Source: Clostridiales bacterium (GTDB taxonomy: Bacteria > Bacillota > Clostridia > Oscillospirales > Oscillospiraceae). From it: DNA of 16,359 bases. Under the pieces are notes generated by a model, which worked only from the letters and a program-made list of their open reading frames with translations, made no database searches and was not told where the DNA came from. Shown here in pieces: positions 4,787 to 11,939 of the stretch. Every line of letters begins with the position of its first letter. Positions within the stretch are counted from its first letter, which is position 1. The DNA lies in contig JAHAEW010000076.1 in NCBI GenBank assembly GCA_018374635.1, positions 1-16,359 of the forward strand. Direction: 5' to 3'. A program made the position numbers and the translations under genes.

Positions 4787-5964
4787 TGGCGGTATGTTCT
4801 TTTCTGGGCCACCGCTATATCTGCGACCCCAATGTACGGCTCCGATTACAAGCCGCGGTCAACCAGGTGGTTGAAGAAAATGACTCTGTGGAATTTCTGC
4901 ACTATACATGGGGATCAAAAGAGCCTTTTTATGATTTGTGCCTGCTGACCGCGCTGCGGGCCAGACAGTGCGCCCCCCAGAAAGTGACCCTTACTTTGAT
5001 TACGGCCCATTCAGAACTGAAAAAGCATTTGGCGGACAGCCCGCTTGCTTCCCTCGTGGACAGGGTTCTCCCGATTTCCGTCTCCGCTGACAATGATGCT
5101 GTCATGGCCATGAAAAAGTCGCTCCACTGGATGGCCAAACACTCCACCCACATCATCAACGGCTTTTATGAGGACCTTTTTGATACGGATGACCTCGCTT
5201 TGGAACTCGCAAGACGAAAAGGGGGCGTCCAGATCATCAATATCACAGCCACGGAGCTGGAGCGGGCCATCCTCGCCTGTTCTGAGCAGTTACCTGAGCG
5301 GGAACGCTTTGTTTTTCAAACGCGAAGGTCTGGATGCACACAAAAGGAGACTGGAAAGCAGCTCGGTTTGACCGTGTCCCGCATCCAGCAGATTGAACGG
5401 GCTATGAACAAACAGCTTCGGGGCCTGCTGGCCTCAACGGGACCACATATTCCCGAAGCGCCCCGAAAGCCGTGGGTATGCAGTATCTTTGCGTTGGGCA
5501 ACCCCACCTACAAAAACCTGCGTTTCTTTGCGGACTGCATCCGCTTCATAACCGCGCGGTATCCCATCGACCAGATCTGCGTAGAGGCCGAGGTGGTCAG
5601 CTCTGGATTTATGTTCGCGCTGGAGCAGTCGATGCCATTTTATCATAAAATCCTGATCACAGCCGTTGCGTGGGATGATGGTTCCGGCCAGGACGGCACA
5701 GAGGAGCCATACGATTTGGCGGCGGGTTTCTGCCCGCCCTGTGACCGGGCGGAAAGTATCGGGGGCATTCCTGCCGCCGACAGCCGTATCCGCACAATCC
5801 TGGAGCTGATGGACCGCTCCATGTTCTGCGTCTGCGACCTGTCCGCATCGGCCTATACACAGCAGATCCAGGCGCATATTCCACAGACGAAGCAGGCGGT
5901 CCTGGTGGACATTGGAAAGGAGTGCGCCCATATAAGTTTTTCGGGGGATGAGGCGCTGCCCTGA
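4783..5964 (+). CDS. SLOG-like / sigma-70 region 4 / SLOG-like fusion protein
   Basis: A 393-residue protein with three apparent parts. Residues about 3-155 resemble a SLOG (YpsA/DUF1273-type) nucleotide-binding Rossmann domain: VCSFLGHRYICDPNVRLRL gives the G-H-R signature, followed by GSKEPFYDLCLLTALRA and a strand VTLTLITAH. Residues about 160-216 form a sigma-70 region-4-like helix-turn-helix, LPERERFVFQTRRSGCTQKE then TGKQLGLTVSRIQQIERAMN, close to the C-terminal end of sigma factors. Residues about 230-385 look like a degenerate second copy of the first domain (WVCSIFALGNPTYKNLRFFA, then VVSSGFMFALEQS). No sigma region 2 is present, so it is not itself a sigma factor. Either ATG 4783 or ATG 4786 may start it; GGAGG at 4774-4778 lies 4 or 7 bases upstream. 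Domain calls are by eye. Ligand sensing coupled to DNA binding is inferred. Confidence 0.82.
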   Translation: MMAVCSFLGHRYICDPNVRLRLQAAVNQVVEENDSVEFLHYTWGSKEPFYDLCLLTALRARQCAPQKVTLTLITAHSELKKHLADSPLASLVDRVLPISVSADNDAVMAMKKSLHWMAKHSTHIINGFYEDLFDTDDLALELARRKGGVQIINITATELERAILACSEQLPERERFVFQTRRSGCTQKETGKQLGLTVSRIQQIERAMNKQLRGLLASTGPHIPEAPRKPWVCSIFALGNPTYKNLRFFADCIRFITARYPIDQICVEAEVVSSGFMFALEQSMPFYHKILITAVAWDDGSGQDGTEEPYDLAAGFCPPCDRAESIGGIPAADSRIRTILELMDRSMFCVCDLSASAYTQQIQAHIPQTKQAVLVDIGKECAHISFSGDEALP

Positions 5965-6075
5965 GCGCTCCAATTTTCACAATTACCACCTATATTTTCC
6001 CAACAATATGTAGTAAAATAATAACAAACAAGTTAAGCCCCTTCCGAATGGATGCCAGTTATGGAGAGAGCGCCA

Positions 6076-7656
6076 ATGAAAAGTATTTATCAGCTCACGG
6101 CATTGGTCGGCAGTGAATCAGACGGGATCAATGACGAAAAATTTATGGCTGCAGCGTGGATTCTCTATGCCTGGATGCGTCGGGAGGCCATCGACTATAT
6201 TCCGCTTCCAGAGCTTCCGGCAACTGTGAGCGGTTCCACGAAAAAAGGACGGTCTGTTGCGGCCATCTATCAGCCGGAGGAACACTTTTTCACGCTTCGC
6301 GCCTCTGTGTTTGAGAACGGTATCCGGGACACCATTGAGGCCGAAATCAAGCCATACCGTCAAAGCCTGCTCCTTGCGGTCCGGGAAACTGTTTTTCTCC
6401 GGGAGTCTGGCTCCAAGGCAAAGCCCGCCTCCGGGCCGCCGGCGTTTGTGCGCCAGCTGATAGACGAGGTGGGACTGAACGACAGTCTCCGGCTTTCCGC
6501 AGCGCCCCGGCGCATTTCCGTACAGGAGGTCGATAAACTGGTCGGCCTCTTGTGTGCCGCCGAGCGACGGCTGCCGGTTGTCTTGATCTCCCAGGCCAAA
6601 AATCCCGCGCTTGGGCAGAACGGATATTTGGTGGACGGGCGGGAGCTGGCCGCAGATCTGGCTGGCAGCGCCCATGTAATGGTCATAGACTGGGACGCAA
6701 CTTATGAGCTCAGCCAAATCGTTGGAGATGAGTGGTCCTGCTTCGGCGGCGCCGTCCGTATCTACTGGCCCGGTTCGATTGATTTTGAGGCAGACGATCC
6801 CTACGAGCATCCGCGTTACACGCCTCAAACCATCAAAAGGAATTTTTACCCCGGCGAATTTGAAAAAGAACTGGAAAAAGTGATCCGGGTACAATGCGCC
6901 TCCCAGGTCATGGATTGGAACAGATATGGCGTCCAGTTTTACGTGGAAGCGGAGCAAGAGCGTATGCTCTCTGCCAGCGGGGAGGCAAGCACGGAGGAGC
7001 TGCTGGCGCAGTGCCGGGAGCAGCTGCGCCGGGTTCATGAATCCAAAGAGGAATATAAGGCGCTGGCTGAGTCATACTACGCCGATATGTCAGCCTGCCG
7101 GGAGGACAGCCAGGCGCTCCAGAAGCAGATGACGGCCATGACGGAGATGATAGACCGTCAGCGGCGGGAAATTGCCCGTCTGAAACACGGAAGCGTAGAG
7201 CGGCCCCCGGTCGATTTGGGCTATGAACAGATGGCAAACTGGGTGGAGCAGTATTATCCGGACCGGCTCTACCTGCATCCACGGGCAGTCCGCGCCTTGA
7301 AGTCCGCAACATACCAGAATCCGTCCATGGTCTACCGCTGCCTGATCCTGCTGGCGGAGGACTACTATGATTACCGGATGGGCCGGATCAACCGGAACAC
7401 TTTCTTACAGCGCTGCAATGCGGTCGATCCCGGCCTGAGCGAATGCGGATTTGGGGAGGGCAGCGATATTCTGGAGCAGGGAGACGAGTATTACATCACC
7501 TACGGGGGAAAGCGGCGTCTGCTGGAGCGGCATTTGAAAAAAGGCGTCAGCCATAATGCGCTCTACTGCCTGCGGATTTACTTCTTTTGGGATGCAAAGA
7601 GTGCCCATGTGGTAATAGGAAGTTTACCAGGGCATTTGCACTCTTCCCTTACATAA
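6076..7656 (+). CDS. unknown multidomain protein with central coiled coil, third gene of the cluster
   Basis: About 526 residues, no signal or membrane segments. An N-terminal region is followed by an alpha/beta segment, RRLPVVLISQAKN, then YLVDGRELAADLAGSAHVMV, IDWDATYELSQIVGDEW, and CFGGAVRIYWPGSIDFEADD (about 165-241). A long charged helix, probably coiled coil, spans about 300-372 (EELLAQCREQLRRVHESKEE and QMTAMTEMIDRQRREIARLK). The C-terminal 140 residues contain LYLHPRAVRALKSA, a tyrosine-rich helix, and an ending LLERHLKKG, CLRIYFFWDAKSAHVVIGSL, PGHL, which recalls RelE/ParE-type toxin folds (weak). The start is ATG 6076 (GGAGAG 7 bases upstream), not the in-frame ATGs at 6052 or 6061. 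It lies 111 bases after the SLOG-fusion gene, with an AT-rich gap that may hold another promoter. Function unknown. Confidence 0.85.
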   Translation: MKSIYQLTALVGSESDGINDEKFMAAAWILYAWMRREAIDYIPLPELPATVSGSTKKGRSVAAIYQPEEHFFTLRASVFENGIRDTIEAEIKPYRQSLLLAVRETVFLRESGSKAKPASGPPAFVRQLIDEVGLNDSLRLSAAPRRISVQEVDKLVGLLCAAERRLPVVLISQAKNPALGQNGYLVDGRELAADLAGSAHVMVIDWDATYELSQIVGDEWSCFGGAVRIYWPGSIDFEADDPYEHPRYTPQTIKRNFYPGEFEKELEKVIRVQCASQVMDWNRYGVQFYVEAEQERMLSASGEASTEELLAQCREQLRRVHESKEEYKALAESYYADMSACREDSQALQKQMTAMTEMIDRQRREIARLKHGSVERPPVDLGYEQMANWVEQYYPDRLYLHPRAVRALKSATYQNPSMVYRCLILLAEDYYDYRMGRINRNTFLQRCNAVDPGLSECGFGEGSDILEQGDEYYITYGGKRRLLERHLKKGVSHNALYCLRIYFFWDAKSAHVVIGSLPGHLHSSLT

Positions 7657-7726
7657 GGGTCTTCATGTACTCTGAGTGCAGTGGCACCAGCGCAGCACGA
7701 GCAAAAGTGACTGTAATTCTGATACG

Positions 7727-7739
7727 GTTCTGCCAGAAC
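7727..7739. repeat. perfect short palindrome GTTCTG-C-CAGAAC
   Basis: A 13-base perfect inverted repeat with a single central base in the 155-base stretch between the cluster's last stop and the terminator. It may be a protein-binding site. The rest of 7657-7810 shows no gene. Confidence 0.35.
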
Positions 7740-7810
7740 ATCGAAAAGTCATAGAGCATTTATAGACTATTGACGAACAACGGTATTGCCGCTGCCTTCA
7801 TACCACAAAA

Positions 7811-7845
7811 ACGAACAGGCATGGCGACTCGCTATGCCTGTTCGT
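7811..7845 (+). terminator. long hairpin terminator after the three-gene cluster
   Basis: ACGAACAGGCAT (7811-7822) pairs perfectly with ATGCCTGTTCGT (7834-7845), and GCG-act-CGC extends it inside. On the plus strand only a weak CTTCATTT follows; on the minus strand TTTTTG follows, so it may act in both directions. It separates the cluster from the SEC-C gene. Confidence 0.75.
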
Positions 7846-7883
7846 CTTCATTTATAAAAATTCTATCATTATTTGATAAAGTG

Positions 7884-7892
7884 TGTTATACT
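7884..7892 (+). promoter_or_regulatory. extended -10 promoter of the SEC-C gene
   Basis: TGTTATACT provides an extended -10 (TG, one base, TATACT). No good -35 lies 17 bases upstream, as often accepted for extended -10 promoters. AGGAGG at 7912-7917 follows. Confidence 0.5.
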
Positions 7893-7925
7893 CCCGCAAG
7901 GTATGATACATAGGAGGCCTTCCAC

Positions 7926-9053
7926 ATGGCTAAGCATATTGAAACACTGGATCTGTCTTTTTTGGCGGAAACCGCGCCGGTCTATTCCCTCTCTGCCGTC
8001 CTTGCACTCCGCCCCCTGTCCAACCTTCGGCGGCTTGCAAAAGGGATGCATATCCCCAATACCTCCAAGCTCCGAAAAGCCAGCTTGATCCAAGCGGTTA
8101 TCGAAGCACTGGAGATCCCTGAGCGGCTGGAGGAACTTCTTTATATCCTGGAAAAGCCCGCCTGGGATTTCTTTCGCACCCTGGCTGCGGAAGGGCCGCT
8201 GCACTTTGGAGAACGGCAGTCCACAGGCCGCTGCAGGCTCTTGGAAGCCTTGGGTTACATCCAGCCCTTCCTGTGGGATGAACAGTACATTTACGTCCTC
8301 CCTGACGAGATCAAAGCGCTGTTTCAGTCTCTGGCAGATAACGGCTTCCCGGCGCAAAAGAAGCAGGCTGATTTGATCCACGACTGCGCCACCGCGGCCG
8401 TGCATCTCTACGGTGTGATCCAGCAAGATGATTTTTTCTCCTTGCTCCGGGCACAGACTTCTCTCAGTCTCTTGCCGGATGAAATTTTTCAAGTGCTGTT
8501 CCGGCATATTGTCATTCAGGACGGATACTGCCTGTGGAAAGGCTACCTCCTGGATGATCGCTTTGAAGAAAACAACTTTGACGATGTCGCGGACCTTTTG
8601 GGGCAGACCCGCTCCAAGCCCCGCTATATCCCCGCACCAAAGGAATTCCTGCGCTATGCGGATTGGCGCTACTATGAGCCGACCGTCTACACACAGAATT
8701 TATTTCACTTCCTTATGCGCGAGGCCAAGCAGCCGGCCCCCGTTGCCGTCGGCGCCGTATCGGAGATCGTCAATGCGGCCATGATGAATAGTGGTGTTCC
8801 GCTCATGGTGGGGATCTTGGACGACCACGGTGTGGAACTGACGGATGAACAGTTTGATTCCTTGATAAAGCTCTTGGTGGATGTGAGCAGCCATACCCGT
8901 ACCTGGGCAAACAACGGCCACACCTCCGCTGAGATCGCCTCCATGTCCCGCTCCGCCGCCCACTGCTCCGAGGGACATAAGAAGAAACCGGGGCGCAACG
9001 ATCCCTGTCCCTGCGGCAGCGGACTAAAATATAAGAAGTGCTGCGGGAGGTAG
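7926..9053 (+). CDS. SEC-C zinc-motif protein with a SAP/Rho-N-like N-terminus
   Basis: A 375-residue soluble protein. The C-terminus (356-375) is a complete SEC-C motif, GRNDPCPCGSGLKYKKCCGR, with Cys361, Cys363, Cys372 and Cys373 in the C-x-C-x8-C-C spacing that binds zinc in SecA and many stand-alone proteins. Residues about 28-62 (LRPLSNLRRLAKGMHIPNTS then KLRKASLIQAVIEAL) resemble a SAP or Rho-N-type helical module. The middle is helical and unassigned. The ATG at 7926 has AGGAGG 8 bases upstream. It has its own promoter after a terminator, so it is probably separate from the preceding cluster. A decayed paralogous copy lies at 13412-13671. SEC-C proteins bind nucleic acids or proteins in various ways; no role is assigned here. 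An imperfect inverted repeat (CGGGAGG 9045-9051, CCTCCCG 9072-9078) follows but lacks a T-tract. Confidence 0.88.
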   Translation: MAKHIETLDLSFLAETAPVYSLSAVLALRPLSNLRRLAKGMHIPNTSKLRKASLIQAVIEALEIPERLEELLYILEKPAWDFFRTLAAEGPLHFGERQSTGRCRLLEALGYIQPFLWDEQYIYVLPDEIKALFQSLADNGFPAQKKQADLIHDCATAAVHLYGVIQQDDFFSLLRAQTSLSLLPDEIFQVLFRHIVIQDGYCLWKGYLLDDRFEENNFDDVADLLGQTRSKPRYIPAPKEFLRYADWRYYEPTVYTQNLFHFLMREAKQPAPVAVGAVSEIVNAAMMNSGVPLMVGILDDHGVELTDEQFDSLIKLLVDVSSHTRTWANNGHTSAEIASMSRSAAHCSEGHKKKPGRNDPCPCGSGLKYKKCCGR

Positions 9054-9163
9054 GCAATACTGAGCAAATTCCTCCCGTCAGGAGCAACCGCCCGGGATTA
9101 TTATGATTTTCTCTATATTATCATCGTCTCATGTCCATAAAAGCTGATTTGCCCGTTCAGAAA

Positions 9164-9571
9164 TTACGCATCTACAAAAACATATCCGCCCGGTACCGTT
9201 TGGATGCAGTTCCGACTGCTTCCGTCATCTCCGATTTTTTTACGCAAATTAGAGATGGTATTGGCAACGACCTTCACTGTATTTTCGCTGTTGCGGCCCC
9301 ATATGGCATGGAGCAGTTCCTCTTTTGAAAAGATAATTCCTGCATTGCAGGCAAGGAATAGAAGCAGTTCGGACTCGATCCTCGTCAGTACAATTTTCTT
9401 TCCATGTTGAAAGACCTGCTGCGATTTCCCGTCTATGGTCAGTGTTGGAAAAGCCAGTCTGTATTGTGAGCTGAAAGAAAACTGTTCTACATTGATATGT
9501 TCACGTTTTAAGATCTCTAGTACCTTTTCTTCCAACTCGTTTTCTGACTCTTTAGATTTAATAATAATCAT
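9164..9571 (-). CDS. OmpR/PhoB-type winged-helix DNA-binding protein without receiver domain
   Basis: 135 residues. The C-terminal part (about 42-133) is a Trans_reg_C winged helix: VLTRIESELLLFLACNAGII, FSKEELLHAIWG, then VKVVANTISNLRKKIGDDG and TVPGGYVFVDA, matching the recognition helix and the wing of OmpR-family regulators. The first 40 residues are a charged helix, not a phosphoacceptor receiver, so it cannot work as a normal response regulator. ATG at 9571 lies 20 bases after the ribH stop on the same strand, with no terminator between, so it is probably the last gene of the riboflavin operon. The ribosome binding site is weak (GGGC about 10 bases before ATG), suggesting coupling to ribH. 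The target is unknown. Only 110 bases separate it from the convergent SEC-C gene, with no clear terminator. Confidence 0.85.
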   Translation of the reverse strand: MIIIKSKESENELEEKVLEILKREHINVEQFSFSSQYRLAFPTLTIDGKSQQVFQHGKKIVLTRIESELLLFLACNAGIIFSKEELLHAIWGRNSENTVKVVANTISNLRKKIGDDGSSRNCIQTVPGGYVFVDA

Positions 9572-9591
9572 GTTGGATGCCCATTAGAATG

Positions 9592-10062
9592 TTACTCTAC
9601 ATCCATTTTACGGATCAGATTAACCATTTCAATTGCACTTTCAGCGCAGCCATACCCCTTGTTGCCCACCTTCGTACCTGCCCGTTCAATGGCTTGCTCA
9701 ATATTTTCCGTGGTCAGAACACCAAAGAGAACGGGTACCCCGCTTCCCAGAGAGACAGCGGCAATCCCCTTGGAAAGCTCGTTGCAGACATAATCATAGT
9801 GACTGGTAGATCCGCGGATCACTGCGCCAAGGCAGATCACTGCGTCATATTTCCCGCTCTTGGCCATTTTGGACGCAATCAGCGGGATTTCAAAAGCGCC
9901 TGGTACCCAGGCCACATGGACATCATCCTCGTTCACATCGTGCCGGAGCAGTCCGTCCATGGCACCACTGAGAAGCTTTGTGGTAATAAATTCATTAAAG
10001 CGAGCTGCAACAATACCGATTTTGATATTTTGGGCAATCAATTTTCCTTCAAATGTTTTCAT
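9592..10062 (-). CDS. ribH: 6,7-dimethyl-8-ribityllumazine synthase
   Basis: Joins 5-amino-6-ribitylaminouracil and 3,4-dihydroxy-2-butanone-4-phosphate to give lumazine, the penultimate step of riboflavin synthesis, in a cytoplasmic capsid-like or pentameric assembly. The 156 residues carry RFNEFIT (21-27), GAFEIP (55-60), LGAVIRGSTSHYDYV (78-92, with the conserved active-site His88) and PVLFGVLTTENIEQAIERAG (110-129), all family hallmarks. Length is normal for the family. The start is ATG 10062, preceded by AAAGGAGAGG; a TTG at 10086 would overlap the ribBA stop and lies before that site. It is the fourth rib gene, 20 bases after ribBA. Confidence 0.97.
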   Translation of the reverse strand: MKTFEGKLIAQNIKIGIVAARFNEFITTKLLSGAMDGLLRHDVNEDDVHVAWVPGAFEIPLIASKMAKSGKYDAVICLGAVIRGSTSHYDYVCNELSKGIAAVSLGSGVPVLFGVLTTENIEQAIERAGTKVGNKGYGCAESAIEMVNLIRKMDVE

Positions 10063-10082
10063 AGTGCAACCTCTCCTTTTAT

Positions 10083-11279
10083 TCAATAGTTCAAAATATG
10101 TCCCATTCGCTCTTGCTTGGTCTTCAGATAGAACAAGTCATGGGGTGTAGCAGACATCTGGAGCGGAACACGCTGAGAAATCTCCAGTCCAAATTCTGAA
10201 AGTTGATAAATCTTGTCCGGGTTGTTCGTTAGCAGGCGCAGACTTTTGACGCCCAATTCCCGCAAAATTTGCGCACCAAGGAAATATTCCCGCTCGTCCC
10301 CATGAAATCCTAACGCGAGGTTGGCCTCCAGGGTATCCATACCCTGTTCCTGTAATTCATAAGCCCGCAGTTTATTGATAAGCCCAATTCCCCGCCCCTC
10401 TTGACGCATATAGAGCAGAATTCCCCGGCCCTCCTTTTCTATCTGTGCCATAGCCGCCGCCAGCTGCTGCCCGCAGTCACAGCGCAGAGAGCCAAAGGTA
10501 TCACCCGTCAGGCATTCAGAGTGGACGCGGCACAGAACATCTACGCCGTCACCGATCTCGCCCTTCACTAAAGCGAGATGGTGTTCTCCGTTCAAGCGGC
10601 TGACGAAGCCATAGGCTTTAAAGTTTCCATACTTTGTCGGCATATTTACCGCCGCTACTTGATCCACCAGCTTTTCATGGCATTTGCGGTATTCCTGCAG
10701 TTCACGGATGGTAATGAACTTGATTTGAAACTGCCGGGCCAGCTCCGAAAGCTCCGCAGCACGCATCATCGTTCCATCGTCGCGCATGACTTCACAGCAA
10801 AGGCCACACTCTTTCAGCCCTGCCAAGCGACATAAATCAACCGTGGCCTCTGTGTGGCCGTTTCGTTCCAGCACGCCGTTTTTCTTTGCCAGGAGGGGGA
10901 ACATATGCCCCGGCCTCCGAAAATCCTCAGCTTTTGCGTTGTCATCCACGCAGGCCCGCGCCGTGACCGAACGCTCGGCGGCGGAAATGCCGGTTGCAGT
11001 GGAGATATGGTCAACAGACACTGTAAATGCCGTTTCGTGGTTGTCTGTGTTGTGCTGTACCATCTGCGGGAATTTCAGCCTTTTTACAAACGCCCCAGAC
11101 ATGGGCATACAAATCAGGCCCTTTCCGTGTGTCGCCATAAAGTTGATGTTTTCTGTTGTGGCAAACTCGGCGGCACAGATAAAGTCTCCCTCATTCTCGC
11201 GGTCGGGATCATCGGTCGCCAAGATGATCTTTCCCTGCCTCAAGTCTTCCAGAGCTTCTTCAATGGTGTTGAAGTGCAT
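10083..11279 (-). CDS. ribBA: bifunctional 3,4-dihydroxy-2-butanone-4-phosphate synthase / GTP cyclohydrolase II
   Basis: 398 residues supplying both precursors of riboflavin. The N-terminal RibB half (1-200) converts ribulose-5-phosphate to dihydroxybutanone phosphate; it shows DDPDRENEGDFICAAEFA (23-40, acidic Mg-binding cluster) and GHTEATVDL (141-149). The C-terminal RibA half (about 205-398) opens GTP; it has zinc ligands Cys256, Cys267 and Cys269 in SECLTGDTFGSLRCDCG and the motif MRQEGRGIGLINKLRAY (291-307). Both halves look intact. The start ATG has AGGAGG overlapping the ribE stop, 8 bases upstream, so translation is coupled. Control is through the FMN riboswitch upstream of ribD. 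Confidence 0.98.
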   Translation of the reverse strand: MHFNTIEEALEDLRQGKIILATDDPDRENEGDFICAAEFATTENINFMATHGKGLICMPMSGAFVKRLKFPQMVQHNTDNHETAFTVSVDHISTATGISAAERSVTARACVDDNAKAEDFRRPGHMFPLLAKKNGVLERNGHTEATVDLCRLAGLKECGLCCEVMRDDGTMMRAAELSELARQFQIKFITIRELQEYRKCHEKLVDQVAAVNMPTKYGNFKAYGFVSRLNGEHHLALVKGEIGDGVDVLCRVHSECLTGDTFGSLRCDCGQQLAAAMAQIEKEGRGILLYMRQEGRGIGLINKLRAYELQEQGMDTLEANLALGFHGDEREYFLGAQILRELGVKSLRLLTNNPDKIYQLSEFGLEISQRVPLQMSATPHDLFYLKTKQERMGHILNY

Positions 11280-11291
11280 AGTTCATACCTC

Positions 11292-11939
11292 CTAGCAAAA
11301 TCCATAGCGCGACAACATTTCTCTTGTGACGGAGCTGCTTTTCTCTTCCGGCGCAGGCCGCAGCAGCTTTTCAACATATTTGCCGAGCATATCTGCCTCC
11401 AGATTGACCGGATCACCCTTACGCCGGTCATGTAGGTTGGTTTGACTGACTGTATGCGGAATTGTGCATACGGAGAAGCTTTCCTGATTAACCGCTGCTA
11501 CAGTCAGACTGATCCCGTCTATTGTGACGGAACCTTTCTCCACTATATAGCGTAGAATGGTTGGGGCCGTGAGAATGGTGTACCACACCGCTGTATCATC
11601 CCGCCGGATCTGAGCGATATGGCCGATCCCATCCACATGGCCTGCGACGATATGCCCGCCATACCGCCCGTTTGCAGGCATGGCGCGTTCCAGATTAACG
11701 GTGCTGCCGATGGCGAGCTGTGCAAGGGAAGACCGGTCAAGGGTTTCATGCGTGACATCCGCGGAAAAACTATTGGAAAACAACTGTGTAACCGTCAGAC
11801 AAATTCCGTTCACTGCGATGCTGTCACCAATTTTCGTATGCTCCAAAACTGTCCATGCCCGGATTGTCAACACGGCGGAGTGCTGTCCCCGCATGATCCG
11901 CATTACCGTTCCAACTTCTTCAATGATTCCGGTGAACAT
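11292..11939 (-). CDS. ribE: riboflavin synthase, alpha subunit
   Basis: Dismutates two 6,7-dimethyl-8-ribityllumazine molecules into riboflavin and a pyrimidine recycled by lumazine synthase. 215 residues with two tandem lumazine-binding barrels: the first starts MFTGIIEEVGTV and contains DSIAVNGICLTVT; the second starts near RYGGHIVAGHVDGIGHI and contains GSVTIDGISLTVAAV. A short C-terminal helix follows. The length is normal. ATG 11939 has GAGG 10 bases upstream. The start lies 37 bases inside the end of ribD, an unusually long overlap that implies translational coupling. Confidence 0.97.
   Translation of the reverse strand: MFTGIIEEVGTVMRIMRGQHSAVLTIRAWTVLEHTKIGDSIAVNGICLTVTQLFSNSFSADVTHETLDRSSLAQLAIGSTVNLERAMPANGRYGGHIVAGHVDGIGHIAQIRRDDTAVWYTILTAPTILRYIVEKGSVTIDGISLTVAAVNQESFSVCTIPHTVSQTNLHDRRKGDPVNLEADMLGKYVEKLLRPAPEEKSSSVTREMLSRYGFC

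Noticed and set aside
6118..7038. Minus-strand 306-codon frame
   Set aside because: Long, but antisense to a well-supported gene, and its sequence lacks domain signatures and a ribosome binding site.
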